From Candidatus Peribacterales bacterium (GTDB lineage: Bacteria > Patescibacteriota > Gracilibacteria > Peribacterales > Peribacteraceae), in contig JAGVDM010000005.1 in assembly GCA_020058765.1 (NCBI GenBank), positions 1-64,000 of the forward strand: a stretch of 64,000 nucleotides of DNA, given 5' to 3'. The notes beneath the pieces were generated by a model that saw only the letters and a list, made by a program, of their open reading frames with translations, was not told the origin of the DNA and searched no databases. This document shows, one piece after another, positions 53,554 to 62,143 of the stretch. The first letter of the stretch is position 1, and each line of letters begins with the position of its first letter. Made by a program: the position numbers and the translations under genes.

Positions 53554-55020
53554 ATGCGTTCCTTAAAGCGATTCTTGAGTTCCGCAACGTTGCTGTCCTT
53601 CTCAGCAGGGTTGACGCTCGGCACCGTTGTTACAACAGCGAGTGCTGCCCTCCGCGGTTCTGGAGTGTTCCCCGATGTGCCGCAAGGGAGTTACTACGAT
53701 GATGCGATCGGCATCATGTACGGCGAAGGCATTATCACAGGGTATTCCGACGGAAAGTTCGGCCCGGATGATCCTGTCACACGCGGCCAAATTGCCGTCA
53801 TCATGCAGCGCCTGATGCTCGAAATCGGTGCTATCGATGATACTGACTCATCCAGTTCACGCAGCACGCGCTCCAGCTCCTCGAGCCATTCATCGGAAGA
53901 TGATGATGAGGACGAGGATGACGGCGAACCGAACGATAACGGCGCACTGGGCTTCACCGTAACCCAATTCGACGTCAGCGAATCATCCACAAAAGCCTCT
54001 GTGGCGGTTACGCGCAGCGAAGGCGACAATGGCAAAGTAACTGTGGAATACGAAACCGTCGATGACACGGCGAAGGCCGGCGAAGATTACACGGCAAATT
54101 CTGGCACACTCACATTTGAAGATGGCGAAACGAGCAAGACCATCTCGGTCACCCTCAAGAATGACGACTCTGGTGAAGACCTAAAGGCCTTCAAAGTTCA
54201 ACTCAAGAACCCCACCGGAGGTGCTGAGCTGGGCAAGAATCCTACGGTAACAATCCGCATTCTGGATAACGACGGAGGCGCGGGGGCAAGCGGAGGCGGC
54301 ACGTCTTCCACTTCCAGCGTATCAAGCGTAGGCACAGCAGGAGCATTGTCCTTTGGAGGATCTGCATATGCAGTAGAAGAAGACGCCGGAAACCTCACGG
54401 TGTACATAAACCGCACCGGTGGCACCAAGGGGCAGGTGGGCGTCACCTATGACACCAAGAGCGGCAGTGCATCCGATGGCACGCACTTCACACGATCAAC
54501 TGGCACCCTGAGCTTCAGCGACGGAGAAACGCAGAAGTCCTTCACGGTTCCGATTATCGATGATGGTGAAACCAAGGGAAACAAGACCTTCTCCATGACA
54601 CTCGCCGCCCCAACAGGCAGCGCCGTGCTCGGCAAGAACTCAAACGTATCGGTATCCATCGTTGATAACGAGGCAATCACCACGGGTACTGGCACATTCC
54701 GCATTGGTGAAGATGAACTCGATATTCTGGAAGGTGAAACCGCCTACATGCCTGTGTTGCGCATGAGCGGAACAACGACAGAACTCACTGTGAAGTACGA
54801 AACGGTGAACGGTACCGCGCAGGCTGGAGCCGACTTCATCGCTGCAAGCGGAACACTCACATTCAAGCCGGGTGAGTCCTCAAAATATGTGGAGGTAAAA
54901 GTCATTAAGGATGACAAGAATGACGAAGTGAATGAGCGATTCACCGTTCGCGTCTTCGAACCAAGCAATGGTGGCTCACTCGGCTCGCCGACCTCCGGCA
55001 TCGTCAATATTTCCGAGTAG
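53554..55020 (+). CDS. Surface protein with SLH and three Calx-beta domains
   Basis: 488 residues. A signal peptide (MRSLKRFLSSATLLSFSAGL) is followed by an SLH repeat (FPDVPQGSYYDDAIGIMYGE..GYSDGKFGPDDPVTRGQIA) and a Ser/Asp/Glu-rich linker. Three Calx-beta-type domains then begin near LGFTVTQFDVSESSTKA, ALSFGGSAYAVEEDAGN and TFRIGEDELDILEGET. Each has a 'GTLTF..GE..K' middle and the first two end in a D(N/D)-rich turn. Such domains bind calcium and act in adhesion. Its 3' end overlaps the convergent gene by 17 bases. The start follows a pyrimidine-rich leader. Confidence 0.82.
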   Translation: MRSLKRFLSSATLLSFSAGLTLGTVVTTASAALRGSGVFPDVPQGSYYDDAIGIMYGEGIITGYSDGKFGPDDPVTRGQIAVIMQRLMLEIGAIDDTDSSSSRSTRSSSSSHSSEDDDEDEDDGEPNDNGALGFTVTQFDVSESSTKASVAVTRSEGDNGKVTVEYETVDDTAKAGEDYTANSGTLTFEDGETSKTISVTLKNDDSGEDLKAFKVQLKNPTGGAELGKNPTVTIRILDNDGGAGASGGGTSSTSSVSSVGTAGALSFGGSAYAVEEDAGNLTVYINRTGGTKGQVGVTYDTKSGSASDGTHFTRSTGTLSFSDGETQKSFTVPIIDDGETKGNKTFSMTLAAPTGSAVLGKNSNVSVSIVDNEAITTGTGTFRIGEDELDILEGETAYMPVLRMSGTTTELTVKYETVNGTAQAGADFIAASGTLTFKPGESSKYVEVKVIKDDKNDEVNERFTVRVFEPSNGGSLGSPTSGIVNISE

Positions 55021-55564
55021 TCGGGATTTCTCCCATTTCACTGGATTGGCCTAACGTCCGGATCGTCTCCCGCACACAGTTCTGATAGAACGAGCGGGGG
55101 ACGTTTCGGCATGCATTGCGCGCATCGCTCATGCGTTCCTGCAGCAGGAGTGACCGCTGTTTTTGTGCATCCTTGTCCGAGATATCGTCGATAGAGCGCA
55201 GCAGCTCACGGCGAGAAAAAGCACGTGCCCGAATGGGGGTGGGATCCTTTTCTGGATCAAAACGCTCCTGATTCTCGGGAGAGAGGAAACGCTTCCCCTC
55301 ACGAATGCGCCCACGAAACTGACTGGAAATGCGATCGAGACGCTCTTCCGCTCGAAGATACCGACCAGACTGCAGCGCACGTGTCACGCGCTCCTGTACG
55401 CAACGCGAAATACGGTACTCATGTAAACCTACCTTGAGCTCTTCGGCATTGATTTCCATTGCCTGAATGCACGCCGCACGATGCTCGGCATGTGCATCAG
55501 TATCCGCGGGGAGCTCTGCACTCGTCGCCACGGCAAACAATCCCAACGAAAGGAGAAGATTCAT
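55004..55564 (-). CDS. Secreted Arg-rich helical protein
   Basis: 186 residues. The signal peptide is MNLLLSLGLFAVATSA. The mature part is helical and rich in Arg and Glu with four Cys (AACIQAMEI, SRCVQERV, NACRNVP, NCVRETIR) that could form disulfides. No family recognised. It ends convergently inside the SLH/Calx-beta gene, whose 3' end it overlaps by 17 bases. Confidence 0.65.
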   Translation of the reverse strand: MNLLLSLGLFAVATSAELPADTDAHAEHRAACIQAMEINAEELKVGLHEYRISRCVQERVTRALQSGRYLRAEERLDRISSQFRGRIREGKRFLSPENQERFDPEKDPTPIRARAFSRRELLRSIDDISDKDAQKQRSLLLQERMSDARNACRNVPRSFYQNCVRETIRTLGQSSEMGEIPTTRKY

Positions 55565-55867
55565 AGGTGCAGGCTGTCACCGCTGCTATCACGAATCAAG
55601 TGACAACGAGCAGGACACGCTCCGCATACTCTCTGCGCCCATCGCGAACTACGCGATGAGGAAGATTAGCGCAAAAAGCGGAATGAGGAAGAAATGGATC
55701 CTGTGCATGACCGGGAAAGGATACGCAACCGCCGCTGGGGTATCAAGGCACTGCGCTACACCCGGACAGTCCATGCAAGTGAATATCTATTTCGCTGTAT
55801 AAAGCCAAAAACACCGTACAATCGACAAATGACTCCATGGGGGAATCGAGTGCGACGGACAATGCGG
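55565..55867. other. Intergenic stretch without a convincing gene
   Basis: Open frames of 63 codons (55694-55885) and 111 codons are present on the plus strand, but neither has a recognisable domain, and the 63-codon frame overlaps the next gene's 3' end. I see no RNA gene. Confidence 0.4.
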
Positions 55868-57634
55868 TTATTGACGAGTCGCTGAGCGGATATTGAGGAG
55901 GTGGAGCTGTGCTTTTTCGTAGCCAGGATTCATTCGTACAACCTTTTCCAATGCAGACTGTGCCTCCGTCAGCATACCGAGTTCGCCGTACACAGATGCC
56001 AAACGGTACAACGCATCTATGTGATCTGGCTGCAGCACAATTGCATCTTCGAATGCAATGCGCGCATCGTCGTACCGCTGTGATTTGTGCAACAGAATCG
56101 CCAGATTCACGTGTGCATCCACTGCCGCTGGATTGCGGGCAACAGCGCGCCGCAGCATGCTGATGGCACGAGGTAGATCCCCGCGAGTGCTCAAGATATC
56201 TGCAGCAAGGAAGTACGGTGCAAGTTCTGCTGAGCCTACGGGTTGATCACTGCTCTCAAGACCATCTGCCGCCTGCACAAAAAGCTCAAGTGCCTCGCTG
56301 CGGTTCCCCTGCTCTTGGAGCAACAATCCCAAATTTGTGAGTGGAGCGGGCGCAGAAGGATCGAGTGTGAGTGCGGCGCGGAAATGCTCCTCTGCACGCT
56401 GCATATCGCCTGCGGATTGAAAGTACGCACCAAGATTGTTGTGCGCCATCAATGAACGATCGTCGTCTTGTAGCACGAGGGAATACAAGGTCTCCGACGA
56501 TTGCCAGTGGCGGAGCTGCAGCAGAGAAAATGCCCCTGCAGATGCAATAAGTACCACTGCCATGCCGACAGCGAACCGTTTGGCGCGCACGGCAATAGCG
56601 GCAATAGCAGTGCCGAGAGCGATACCAATGCCCAAGAGACCGATGTACGTGTATCGGTCGGATGCAAAGAAGAGAAGACCGCTCTTCTGAAACGTTGCAT
56701 ACGATGGCGTAAACGTGGCCAAAAAGAAGAGTAGCCCGAATGCCGCAGCACGTGAATGGCGAAGGGCGATTACGAGAGCAATGCTGTACACGGCACAGCA
56801 CAGTACCCAAGGCCACATATCTACGAGCATCAGCGGATCGTGTTGTTGGTAGAGCACAGTGAGGTTCGTAGGCACTGCTATGTGCCACAGCGCAATGCCG
56901 CTAGCCTTGATGATCAGCAGGACGTGATCGAACAATGCTATGCCCTGGAAGTTCGACTGCTTACCGAGAACGGCAACGATTCCAAAAATGATCGACAGGA
57001 GGAGAAACGGCCATTTTTCCAGCACACGATTGCGTGAGATCCGCCCTTGCAGCCAATCCACGAGGAGCAGAATCGGGAAGAGCGTGATAGCGGTGACTTT
57101 GGAAAGAAGCCCCAAGAAGAATGCGCCGACGCTCCCCCACCAAAGAGGCTCCCCTCCCCTCCCACCCCCGCGGAGGTACAACCCCATGCCGGCCAGGACG
57201 AAGAACGCAGAGAGAAGATCTTTGCGTGCGGCAATCCACGCTACGGCTTCAACCTGCAGTGGATGTACGGCAAACAGTGCAGCAGCTATAAGCGCGGCAA
57301 AACGATTACGTAGCAATAGGGTGCAGCACCAAAATGCCAAGAGCACGTTTGCAAGATGCAAAAGTAGATTGCTGAAGTGGAACACCATCGGCGAAGAGCC
57401 AAAGAGCATGTGCTCTATTTGGTACGAGATGAATGTCAGCGGAATGTAGAGCTCCGGATCGTATGTGGTAAATGCCGCTCCAACCTGCCCCTTTGTCACA
57501 ATCGGATTGTTGTAGACTAGCAACCCGTCATCCAGACCCACGAAATCGAATGTGAGCACCTGTGCGAATACGAGAACGACCAGCAGCGTGAGTGCTCCGT
57601 AGGAAGAAAAGAGAAATGCACGAATAGCAGCCAT
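55868..57634 (-). CDS. TMTC-like multi-pass TPR membrane protein
   Basis: 588 residues. About eleven transmembrane helices occupy residues 1-390, with LDDGLLVYNNPIV in the first outer loop (Asp-Asp motif), HPLQVEAVAWIAARKDLLS and FASDRYTYIG. Residues about 400-588 hold five or so TPR repeats (LMAHNNLGAYFQSAGDMQRA, PLTNLGLLLQEQGN and others). The layout is that of TMTC proteins, predicted O-mannosyltransferases, so a glycosyltransferase role at the membrane is likely. Starts at 57667 and 57634 are possible. The latter begins a clean first membrane helix. Confidence 0.78.
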   Translation of the reverse strand: MAAIRAFLFSSYGALTLLVVLVFAQVLTFDFVGLDDGLLVYNNPIVTKGQVGAAFTTYDPELYIPLTFISYQIEHMLFGSSPMVFHFSNLLLHLANVLLAFWCCTLLLRNRFAALIAAALFAVHPLQVEAVAWIAARKDLLSAFFVLAGMGLYLRGGGRGGEPLWWGSVGAFFLGLLSKVTAITLFPILLLVDWLQGRISRNRVLEKWPFLLLSIIFGIVAVLGKQSNFQGIALFDHVLLIIKASGIALWHIAVPTNLTVLYQQHDPLMLVDMWPWVLCCAVYSIALVIALRHSRAAAFGLLFFLATFTPSYATFQKSGLLFFASDRYTYIGLLGIGIALGTAIAAIAVRAKRFAVGMAVVLIASAGAFSLLQLRHWQSSETLYSLVLQDDDRSLMAHNNLGAYFQSAGDMQRAEEHFRAALTLDPSAPAPLTNLGLLLQEQGNRSEALELFVQAADGLESSDQPVGSAELAPYFLAADILSTRGDLPRAISMLRRAVARNPAAVDAHVNLAILLHKSQRYDDARIAFEDAIVLQPDHIDALYRLASVYGELGMLTEAQSALEKVVRMNPGYEKAQLHLLNIRSATRQ

Positions 57635-57770
57635 AACAATCGGAAGGCTACTGGAAGTGCCATGCACGGTAAACAGCCCCTGCTTCTGCAGGGGAATACA
57701 TGCGGTGGTGCCGAGAGGTTTTCTGGTTACTGTATTTCTTTGAAAGAAATTTCTCTTAGTTCAACCAATG

Positions 57771-58850
57771 CTATTCCTTATAAACAAACCACATGTCTCC
57801 ACCCTGCTTCTTTCTAATGACAGTTCCGGGCAATACTACACCTGTATTTTCCTCAATTATTCCCTTTAAACAAGCAATGTACATAAGTACAGCTATATAT
57901 CTATGACTTTGCCCATGATAATTCTGATTACTAATTTCAGGCATACCACCACCATGCGCAACTTTATTTCTAAATCTGACAAGCTGCTCGTACCAAAGTG
58001 CATATCTGGTTCTTTTGATCTGCTTTCCATTTGCATCAGTTTCAGGCTTAATTTTGCCATTATTCATAATAAATGAAGGGTGCAGTGCCGCACCTTGAAA
58101 GTATCTATCTATTGCATTTTTAACAGTATGTCTTTTTTCTCCTAATAAATTTTCAAATGCACATACAATGAGAATATATACAGCAGTTGAAGATATAATA
58201 TTGTTATTCATCAACGGAACTACCATCATTTCTGCAGAGTCATAAATTTTCTCGAGAAGGCGATTTTTCCCTTTTCTTAGTTTAAGCAAAGCATTAAGTA
58301 GCTGCATATCAATCTTTGTATTTTCTGGTGTTCTTTCTTTCATGAAAAATGGCTTAGGTATAACTCCATTTCTAATAGGCAAAGTCCAGTATGAGTTCTT
58401 AAAAATGGGATCCATTTTGTGTTTGATGCTCGTTGCTCTTGGATCTATGGAATATGAACTATAGGTGAAGTTTTCAGATGATGAAGAGGTGCTGTCATTT
58501 CCAATTGCACTAGCAAGAGTGTTTCCTTTGGCGAGAGTAGTAATGAAAAGTAGTAATTGTACGTGCCGAATGGTTTTTGCATCAAAACTACAAAGACCAT
58601 TACTACCTTTAGATATGGCATTAACCCACTGGGGGTTTTCATACATATTTACAATCCTGTCTGATTGCGCACGCTTTTCAGCATTTGGAATGTATATATT
58701 TTTAAATTCTTCATAATTCCAAACCCGAATGTCGTTCCATAATTCTATTTCACCTGCACGACCAAGATATGGTAGTAACGTAATAAAGCTCATGAACCAA
58801 TGATACAGAATAGTAAGATATTCACCTGAAAACTCCATAATCCCTACCAT
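57771..58850 (-). CDS. AT-rich HEPN-like domain protein next to tRNA-Leu
   Basis: 359 residues, mostly helical. YEQLVRFRNKVAHGGG near the C-terminus contains R294-x4-H299, the HEPN motif RxxxxH, preceded by a helix and flanked as in Apea-like HEPN proteins. HEPN proteins are often RNases in toxin, defence or abortive-infection systems. The gene is far richer in A and T than its neighbours (for example AATATATTTTT-type codons), and sits 45 bases from a tRNA gene, a classic insertion point. No antitoxin, integrase or second gene is present in the insert. Confidence 0.65.
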   Translation of the reverse strand: MVGIMEFSGEYLTILYHWFMSFITLLPYLGRAGEIELWNDIRVWNYEEFKNIYIPNAEKRAQSDRIVNMYENPQWVNAISKGSNGLCSFDAKTIRHVQLLLFITTLAKGNTLASAIGNDSTSSSSENFTYSSYSIDPRATSIKHKMDPIFKNSYWTLPIRNGVIPKPFFMKERTPENTKIDMQLLNALLKLRKGKNRLLEKIYDSAEMMVVPLMNNNIISSTAVYILIVCAFENLLGEKRHTVKNAIDRYFQGAALHPSFIMNNGKIKPETDANGKQIKRTRYALWYEQLVRFRNKVAHGGGMPEISNQNYHGQSHRYIAVLMYIACLKGIIEENTGVVLPGTVIRKKQGGDMWFVYKE

Positions 58851-58895
58851 TATGAGTTTTTGTCTTTCTTAAGATGAAATGTGTACCTTGATCGG

Positions 58896-58985
58896 TGGTG
58901 CCCAGGAGAAGACTCGAACTTCCACGGGAATGTATTTCCCACTAGCCCCTCAAGCTAGCGCGTCTACCAATTCCGCCACCTGGGC
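58896..58985 (-). tRNA. tRNA-Leu (GAG)
   Basis: A class II tRNA with long variable arm. The acceptor GCCCAGG pairs with CCTGGGC, the anticodon stem is CTAGC/GCTAG with loop TTGAGGG, so the anticodon is GAG (plus-strand 58949-58951), reading CUC/CUU leucine codons. CCA is encoded at 58896-58898. Confidence 0.95.
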
Positions 58986-58998
58986 ACGGAGCCACGGA

Positions 58999-59026
58999 AG
59001 TGTAGCAGCGACCCTAGGGATCACAA
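58999..59026 (-). promoter_or_regulatory. Promoter of the tRNA-Leu gene
   Basis: On the minus strand TTGTGA (59026-59021), 16 bases, TACACT (59004-58999) preceded by TGC (extended -10). Confidence 0.6.
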
Positions 59027-59047
59027 CAGCTTCGCCACGAATTTCCC

Positions 59048-59287
59048 CTAGGAAACGAGTCGGTACGCCTTTCTGCGGGCAGATTCGCCATACAGCATAA
59101 CGGCAGTATCTGCTTCCACTCTATCGATCACCGCAAGCATACGATCGAGGCCAGATGGGCAATTACCAACGTGTTCCATCATGGCCAGTACATCCACAGG
59201 GGGCGGATACCCACAACGCTCCAAATCAGCTTCTTCGAATTCATCGATCACATTGTGTCGTAACTGCTCAAGAGTGGTACGTGGCAT
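59048..59287 (-). CDS. Small hypothetical protein
   Basis: 79 residues starting MPRTTLEQLRHNVIDEFEEA, helical and acidic, no signal or membrane segment, and one CG..C pattern (ERCGYPPPVD, GNCPSG). No family recognised. The start at 59287 is chosen from TATTCT upstream on the minus strand. The longer frame to 59365 lacks support. It lies between purB and tRNA-Leu. Confidence 0.5.
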   Translation of the reverse strand: MPRTTLEQLRHNVIDEFEEADLERCGYPPPVDVLAMMEHVGNCPSGLDRMLAVIDRVEADTAVMLYGESARRKAYRLVS

Positions 59288-59417
59288 GGGCAGAAAAGGG
59301 AGAATATCTGCACCGTACTCCGTAGAAATTTTTGCGCAAAATACTAAATATTTGAAATATGTCAAAGATCAGTTTTCGTTTCTATGAAAGAAAAACATTG
59401 GTGTACCGAAGTAAGTA

Positions 59418-60731
59418 CTACACCAATTTAGACAGACGATCGCGCTCCCCTTTTGGTAGAGGAAGTGCTGCAATAAATGTGCGGAATGCTTCCGGTGTGA
59501 CCTTTTTCCCACGCGTGAGAGCTTTGAGCTTCTCGTATGCATCGTGCACGCCATGCTTGCGCAGAACGATTTGCACTGCTTCTGCCACAACTTCCGGGTG
59601 GAGTGCGAGCTCACGGGCAATGGCACCGCGATCCACGGCCAACTTCCCCATGCCCTTCTGCAAAGAGCGCATCGCAAGCAGGTGATACCCAAATGCAACG
59701 CCGATGTTGCGCTGGACGGTGGAATCCGACAGGTCTCGCTGCAAACGACTAATGGGGAGTTTTTCGGCAAAGTGCGAGAAGAGTGCATTGGAAATACCCA
59801 GATTGCCTTCTGCATTCTCGAAGTCGATAGGATTCACCTTGTGGGGCATGGTGGAAGAACCGATTTCCCCCTGCACTACGCGCTGCGTAAAGACACCGCG
59901 AGAAATGTAGAACCACACATCCCGTGAGAAATCGAGAAGGATTGTGTTCACACGCACCAGCATGTGACTGACTTCTGCCAAGTCATCATGTGGATTGATC
60001 TGCGTGGTATTCGCGAGTGGCGCGAGGCCAAGCGAACGGATGAATTTGGCGCCGAACTGCGGCCAGCGCACATCGGGATACGCAGTGCTTACGGCAGCGT
60101 AATTCCCCACAGCTCCACCGAACTTCCCCTGCATTTTGAATGCTTTGAGCTGCAGGAATTGCCGTTCCAGTCGATCAGCGAACACACGCATTTCTTTGCC
60201 AAGAGTGGTGGGTGTTGCAGGCTGACCATGCGTGAGGCTCAGTAACCGTATGCGATCCCAGCGGCGTGCCATACCCTGCAGGTCGGCAATGCATTTACGC
60301 AGACTCGGGCGAATGACATCGCTCAATGCGCGGTGCACAAGCAGACCGTAGGCCAGGTTGTTCACATCTTCGCTCGTAAGACCGAAGTGAATGAACGCGA
60401 GTCGACTCTGGAGTCCTGGAATCTTTGCGATGCGTTTTTGCAGGTAGTACTCCACTGCTTTTACGTCGTGGTTTGTTGTTTTTTCGATGCGCTTGATCTC
60501 TCGTACATCTGCGCTGCCAAACTGCTCCACAATGGCAAGGAGTGCCTTTGTTTGTGCTGCGGAGAGCTTGGGGAATTCACGAATAGCGGCTTCTTGCGAA
60601 AGTGCGATGAAGTACCGCACTTCCACCTCTGTACGCGCACGAAGTAGTGCATCCTCACTCAAATGCGGCCGGAGCGGTTCAACGTGTGAAGCGTATCGGC
60701 CGTCGAGAGGGGAAAGCGCCATGAAGTCCAT
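59418..60731 (-). CDS. purB: Adenylosuccinate lyase
   Basis: 437 residues, full length. Cleaves SAICAR and adenylosuccinate in purine synthesis. The family signature GSSTMPHKVNPIDFEN carries the flexible loop Ser, and LTHGQPATPTTLG and TSEDVNN are the other active-site segments. TACCAT 8 bases upstream supports the start at 60731. No other purine genes are nearby. Confidence 0.96.
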   Translation of the reverse strand: MDFMALSPLDGRYASHVEPLRPHLSEDALLRARTEVEVRYFIALSQEAAIREFPKLSAAQTKALLAIVEQFGSADVREIKRIEKTTNHDVKAVEYYLQKRIAKIPGLQSRLAFIHFGLTSEDVNNLAYGLLVHRALSDVIRPSLRKCIADLQGMARRWDRIRLLSLTHGQPATPTTLGKEMRVFADRLERQFLQLKAFKMQGKFGGAVGNYAAVSTAYPDVRWPQFGAKFIRSLGLAPLANTTQINPHDDLAEVSHMLVRVNTILLDFSRDVWFYISRGVFTQRVVQGEIGSSTMPHKVNPIDFENAEGNLGISNALFSHFAEKLPISRLQRDLSDSTVQRNIGVAFGYHLLAMRSLQKGMGKLAVDRGAIARELALHPEVVAEAVQIVLRKHGVHDAYEKLKALTRGKKVTPEAFRTFIAALPLPKGERDRLSKLV

Positions 60732-60773
60732 GTGTCCCTATGGTACCTGCTCCTCACGATGAGGGCGAGTGGA

Positions 60774-62123
60774 TCAGCGCGGTGTTACGTCTAGCAGCAC
60801 CCCATCCTGTTGGAGGAGCGGCAAAATGCCGCTGTAGACATTCAACGCATGTGACACCGAATCGGTGCGAATATATCGATCGAGCAAACCCGGCCCCCAA
60901 AAGAGCCCACCGATCGCACTGGAAGGATTGGGTAAATGTGCAGCGTACGCGTCTGAATACGTATGTTGTAACAGCCAGCGAATGGCGCGCACGATTGCAT
61001 CGCGGAATTCATTACAGTCACGCTCCCCTTGCTCCTCGCAGAATTCGTATACCTCTACAAGAACCTCCGCAATCCACGATGTACCACTTGTAGAGAAGCT
61101 GTCTGACCAACGACCATAACGACGCAAGTCCGATGTATCTGTCAGCTGTTTATCGAGAAGTTCACGTGCACAGTTGAGTATGAGATACTCCACAGAAGGA
61201 TCGGGCTGTGCAGTATTGAAATCGATAAGCGAATACAGAATCCACGCACTGGAGATCGGATTGGGATCACGATAGCCATCACCGACGTAGCATCCTTCAC
61301 GATCAACCTTCTGCAGGAAGTAACTGGTGATCTTGCGTGCGCCCTCCAAATAGCGCTCTTGGCCGGTGTGGGAATACAAGCGCGACAGCGCCGAAAGCAC
61401 TTGGCCATTATAGAGTGTGGAATCACTTGAACCTGAGACCCATCGACCATCCTCATTCAAACGTGTGTAGGACTTCACATTGCCCGCAGGCAGGATCATG
61501 GTGAGCAGCCAATCGCCACCAAGCTCCGCTGCCTGCAGATAGCGATCTTCGCTCGTGCGCTCATGGAGCTCAATCAAGGTGTAGATAGCCTTCGATGTTG
61601 TACCTACGACGTAGCGCTCCTCCTTCTCTTCTGTTTCGAGTGCATACATATACGCAAATGCACCCCTGCGCAGATCGCCTTCCTCGGTATTCTGCATTTT
61701 GAGCAAGAAATCGGCTGCACGTGTGGCATCAATCGGCACGCCATTGCCTTCTTGTTGATTGAGAAGTGCAAGAGCGAATGATGCGGTATAGACCGTGTAG
61801 AGATTGGGCTCAAGTTCATCAATAGTCGGATAGTAGTACTTGTGCATGCCTCCATGTTCAGGATGCTGCACACCGCGTAAATAACTCACACCGTATTCCA
61901 TAGAATTCCGAATATCGTCGGTGCTCACAGAATACACACGCGGGATACGCGGCGGACTATTGTCCGGCGCCTCCTGCGAAGCGTCCATTTTCAATTCATC
62001 AGCAGCATCTACAGCATTCTGATCAGCCTGAGGCGCATTGCAGGAAACCAACAATAGAAAAAGTGCCACCATCCCCAGGAGATGCCCCACCAAGGAGAGC
62101 CGATGCTCACAGAGCGAACGCAC
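60774..62123 (-). CDS. Lipoprotein with an alpha/alpha-toroid domain
   Basis: 449 residues. A lipobox (LLLVSC|N) follows the signal sequence, then a 35-residue linker. The remaining 380 residues are repeated helical hairpins with conserved aromatic and Gly residues (YLRGVQHPEHGGMHKYYYP, DFLLKMQNTEEGDLRRGAF), the look of an (alpha/alpha)6 toroid as in glycoside hydrolase or squalene-cyclase-like proteins. Catalytic residues cannot be assigned. The GTG start at 62123 is supported by an extended TGCTACACT (62132-62140 region) 8 bases upstream, the leaderless arrangement. Confidence 0.7.
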   Translation of the reverse strand: MRSLCEHRLSLVGHLLGMVALFLLLVSCNAPQADQNAVDAADELKMDASQEAPDNSPPRIPRVYSVSTDDIRNSMEYGVSYLRGVQHPEHGGMHKYYYPTIDELEPNLYTVYTASFALALLNQQEGNGVPIDATRAADFLLKMQNTEEGDLRRGAFAYMYALETEEKEERYVVGTTSKAIYTLIELHERTSEDRYLQAAELGGDWLLTMILPAGNVKSYTRLNEDGRWVSGSSDSTLYNGQVLSALSRLYSHTGQERYLEGARKITSYFLQKVDREGCYVGDGYRDPNPISSAWILYSLIDFNTAQPDPSVEYLILNCARELLDKQLTDTSDLRRYGRWSDSFSTSGTSWIAEVLVEVYEFCEEQGERDCNEFRDAIVRAIRWLLQHTYSDAYAAHLPNPSSAIGGLFWGPGLLDRYIRTDSVSHALNVYSGILPLLQQDGVLLDVTPR

Positions 62124-62143
62124 CGGGTGCTAGTGTAGCACTT

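Noticed and set aside
55694-55885. 63-codon Arg-rich frame
   Set aside because: It overlaps the TMTC-like gene's end, has no promoter or known domain, and its composition is that of random frame.
57668-59047. Integrase or attachment repeats around the HEPN-like gene
   Set aside because: I looked for a copy of the tRNA-Leu 3' end on the far side of the gene and saw none. No integrase gene is present.
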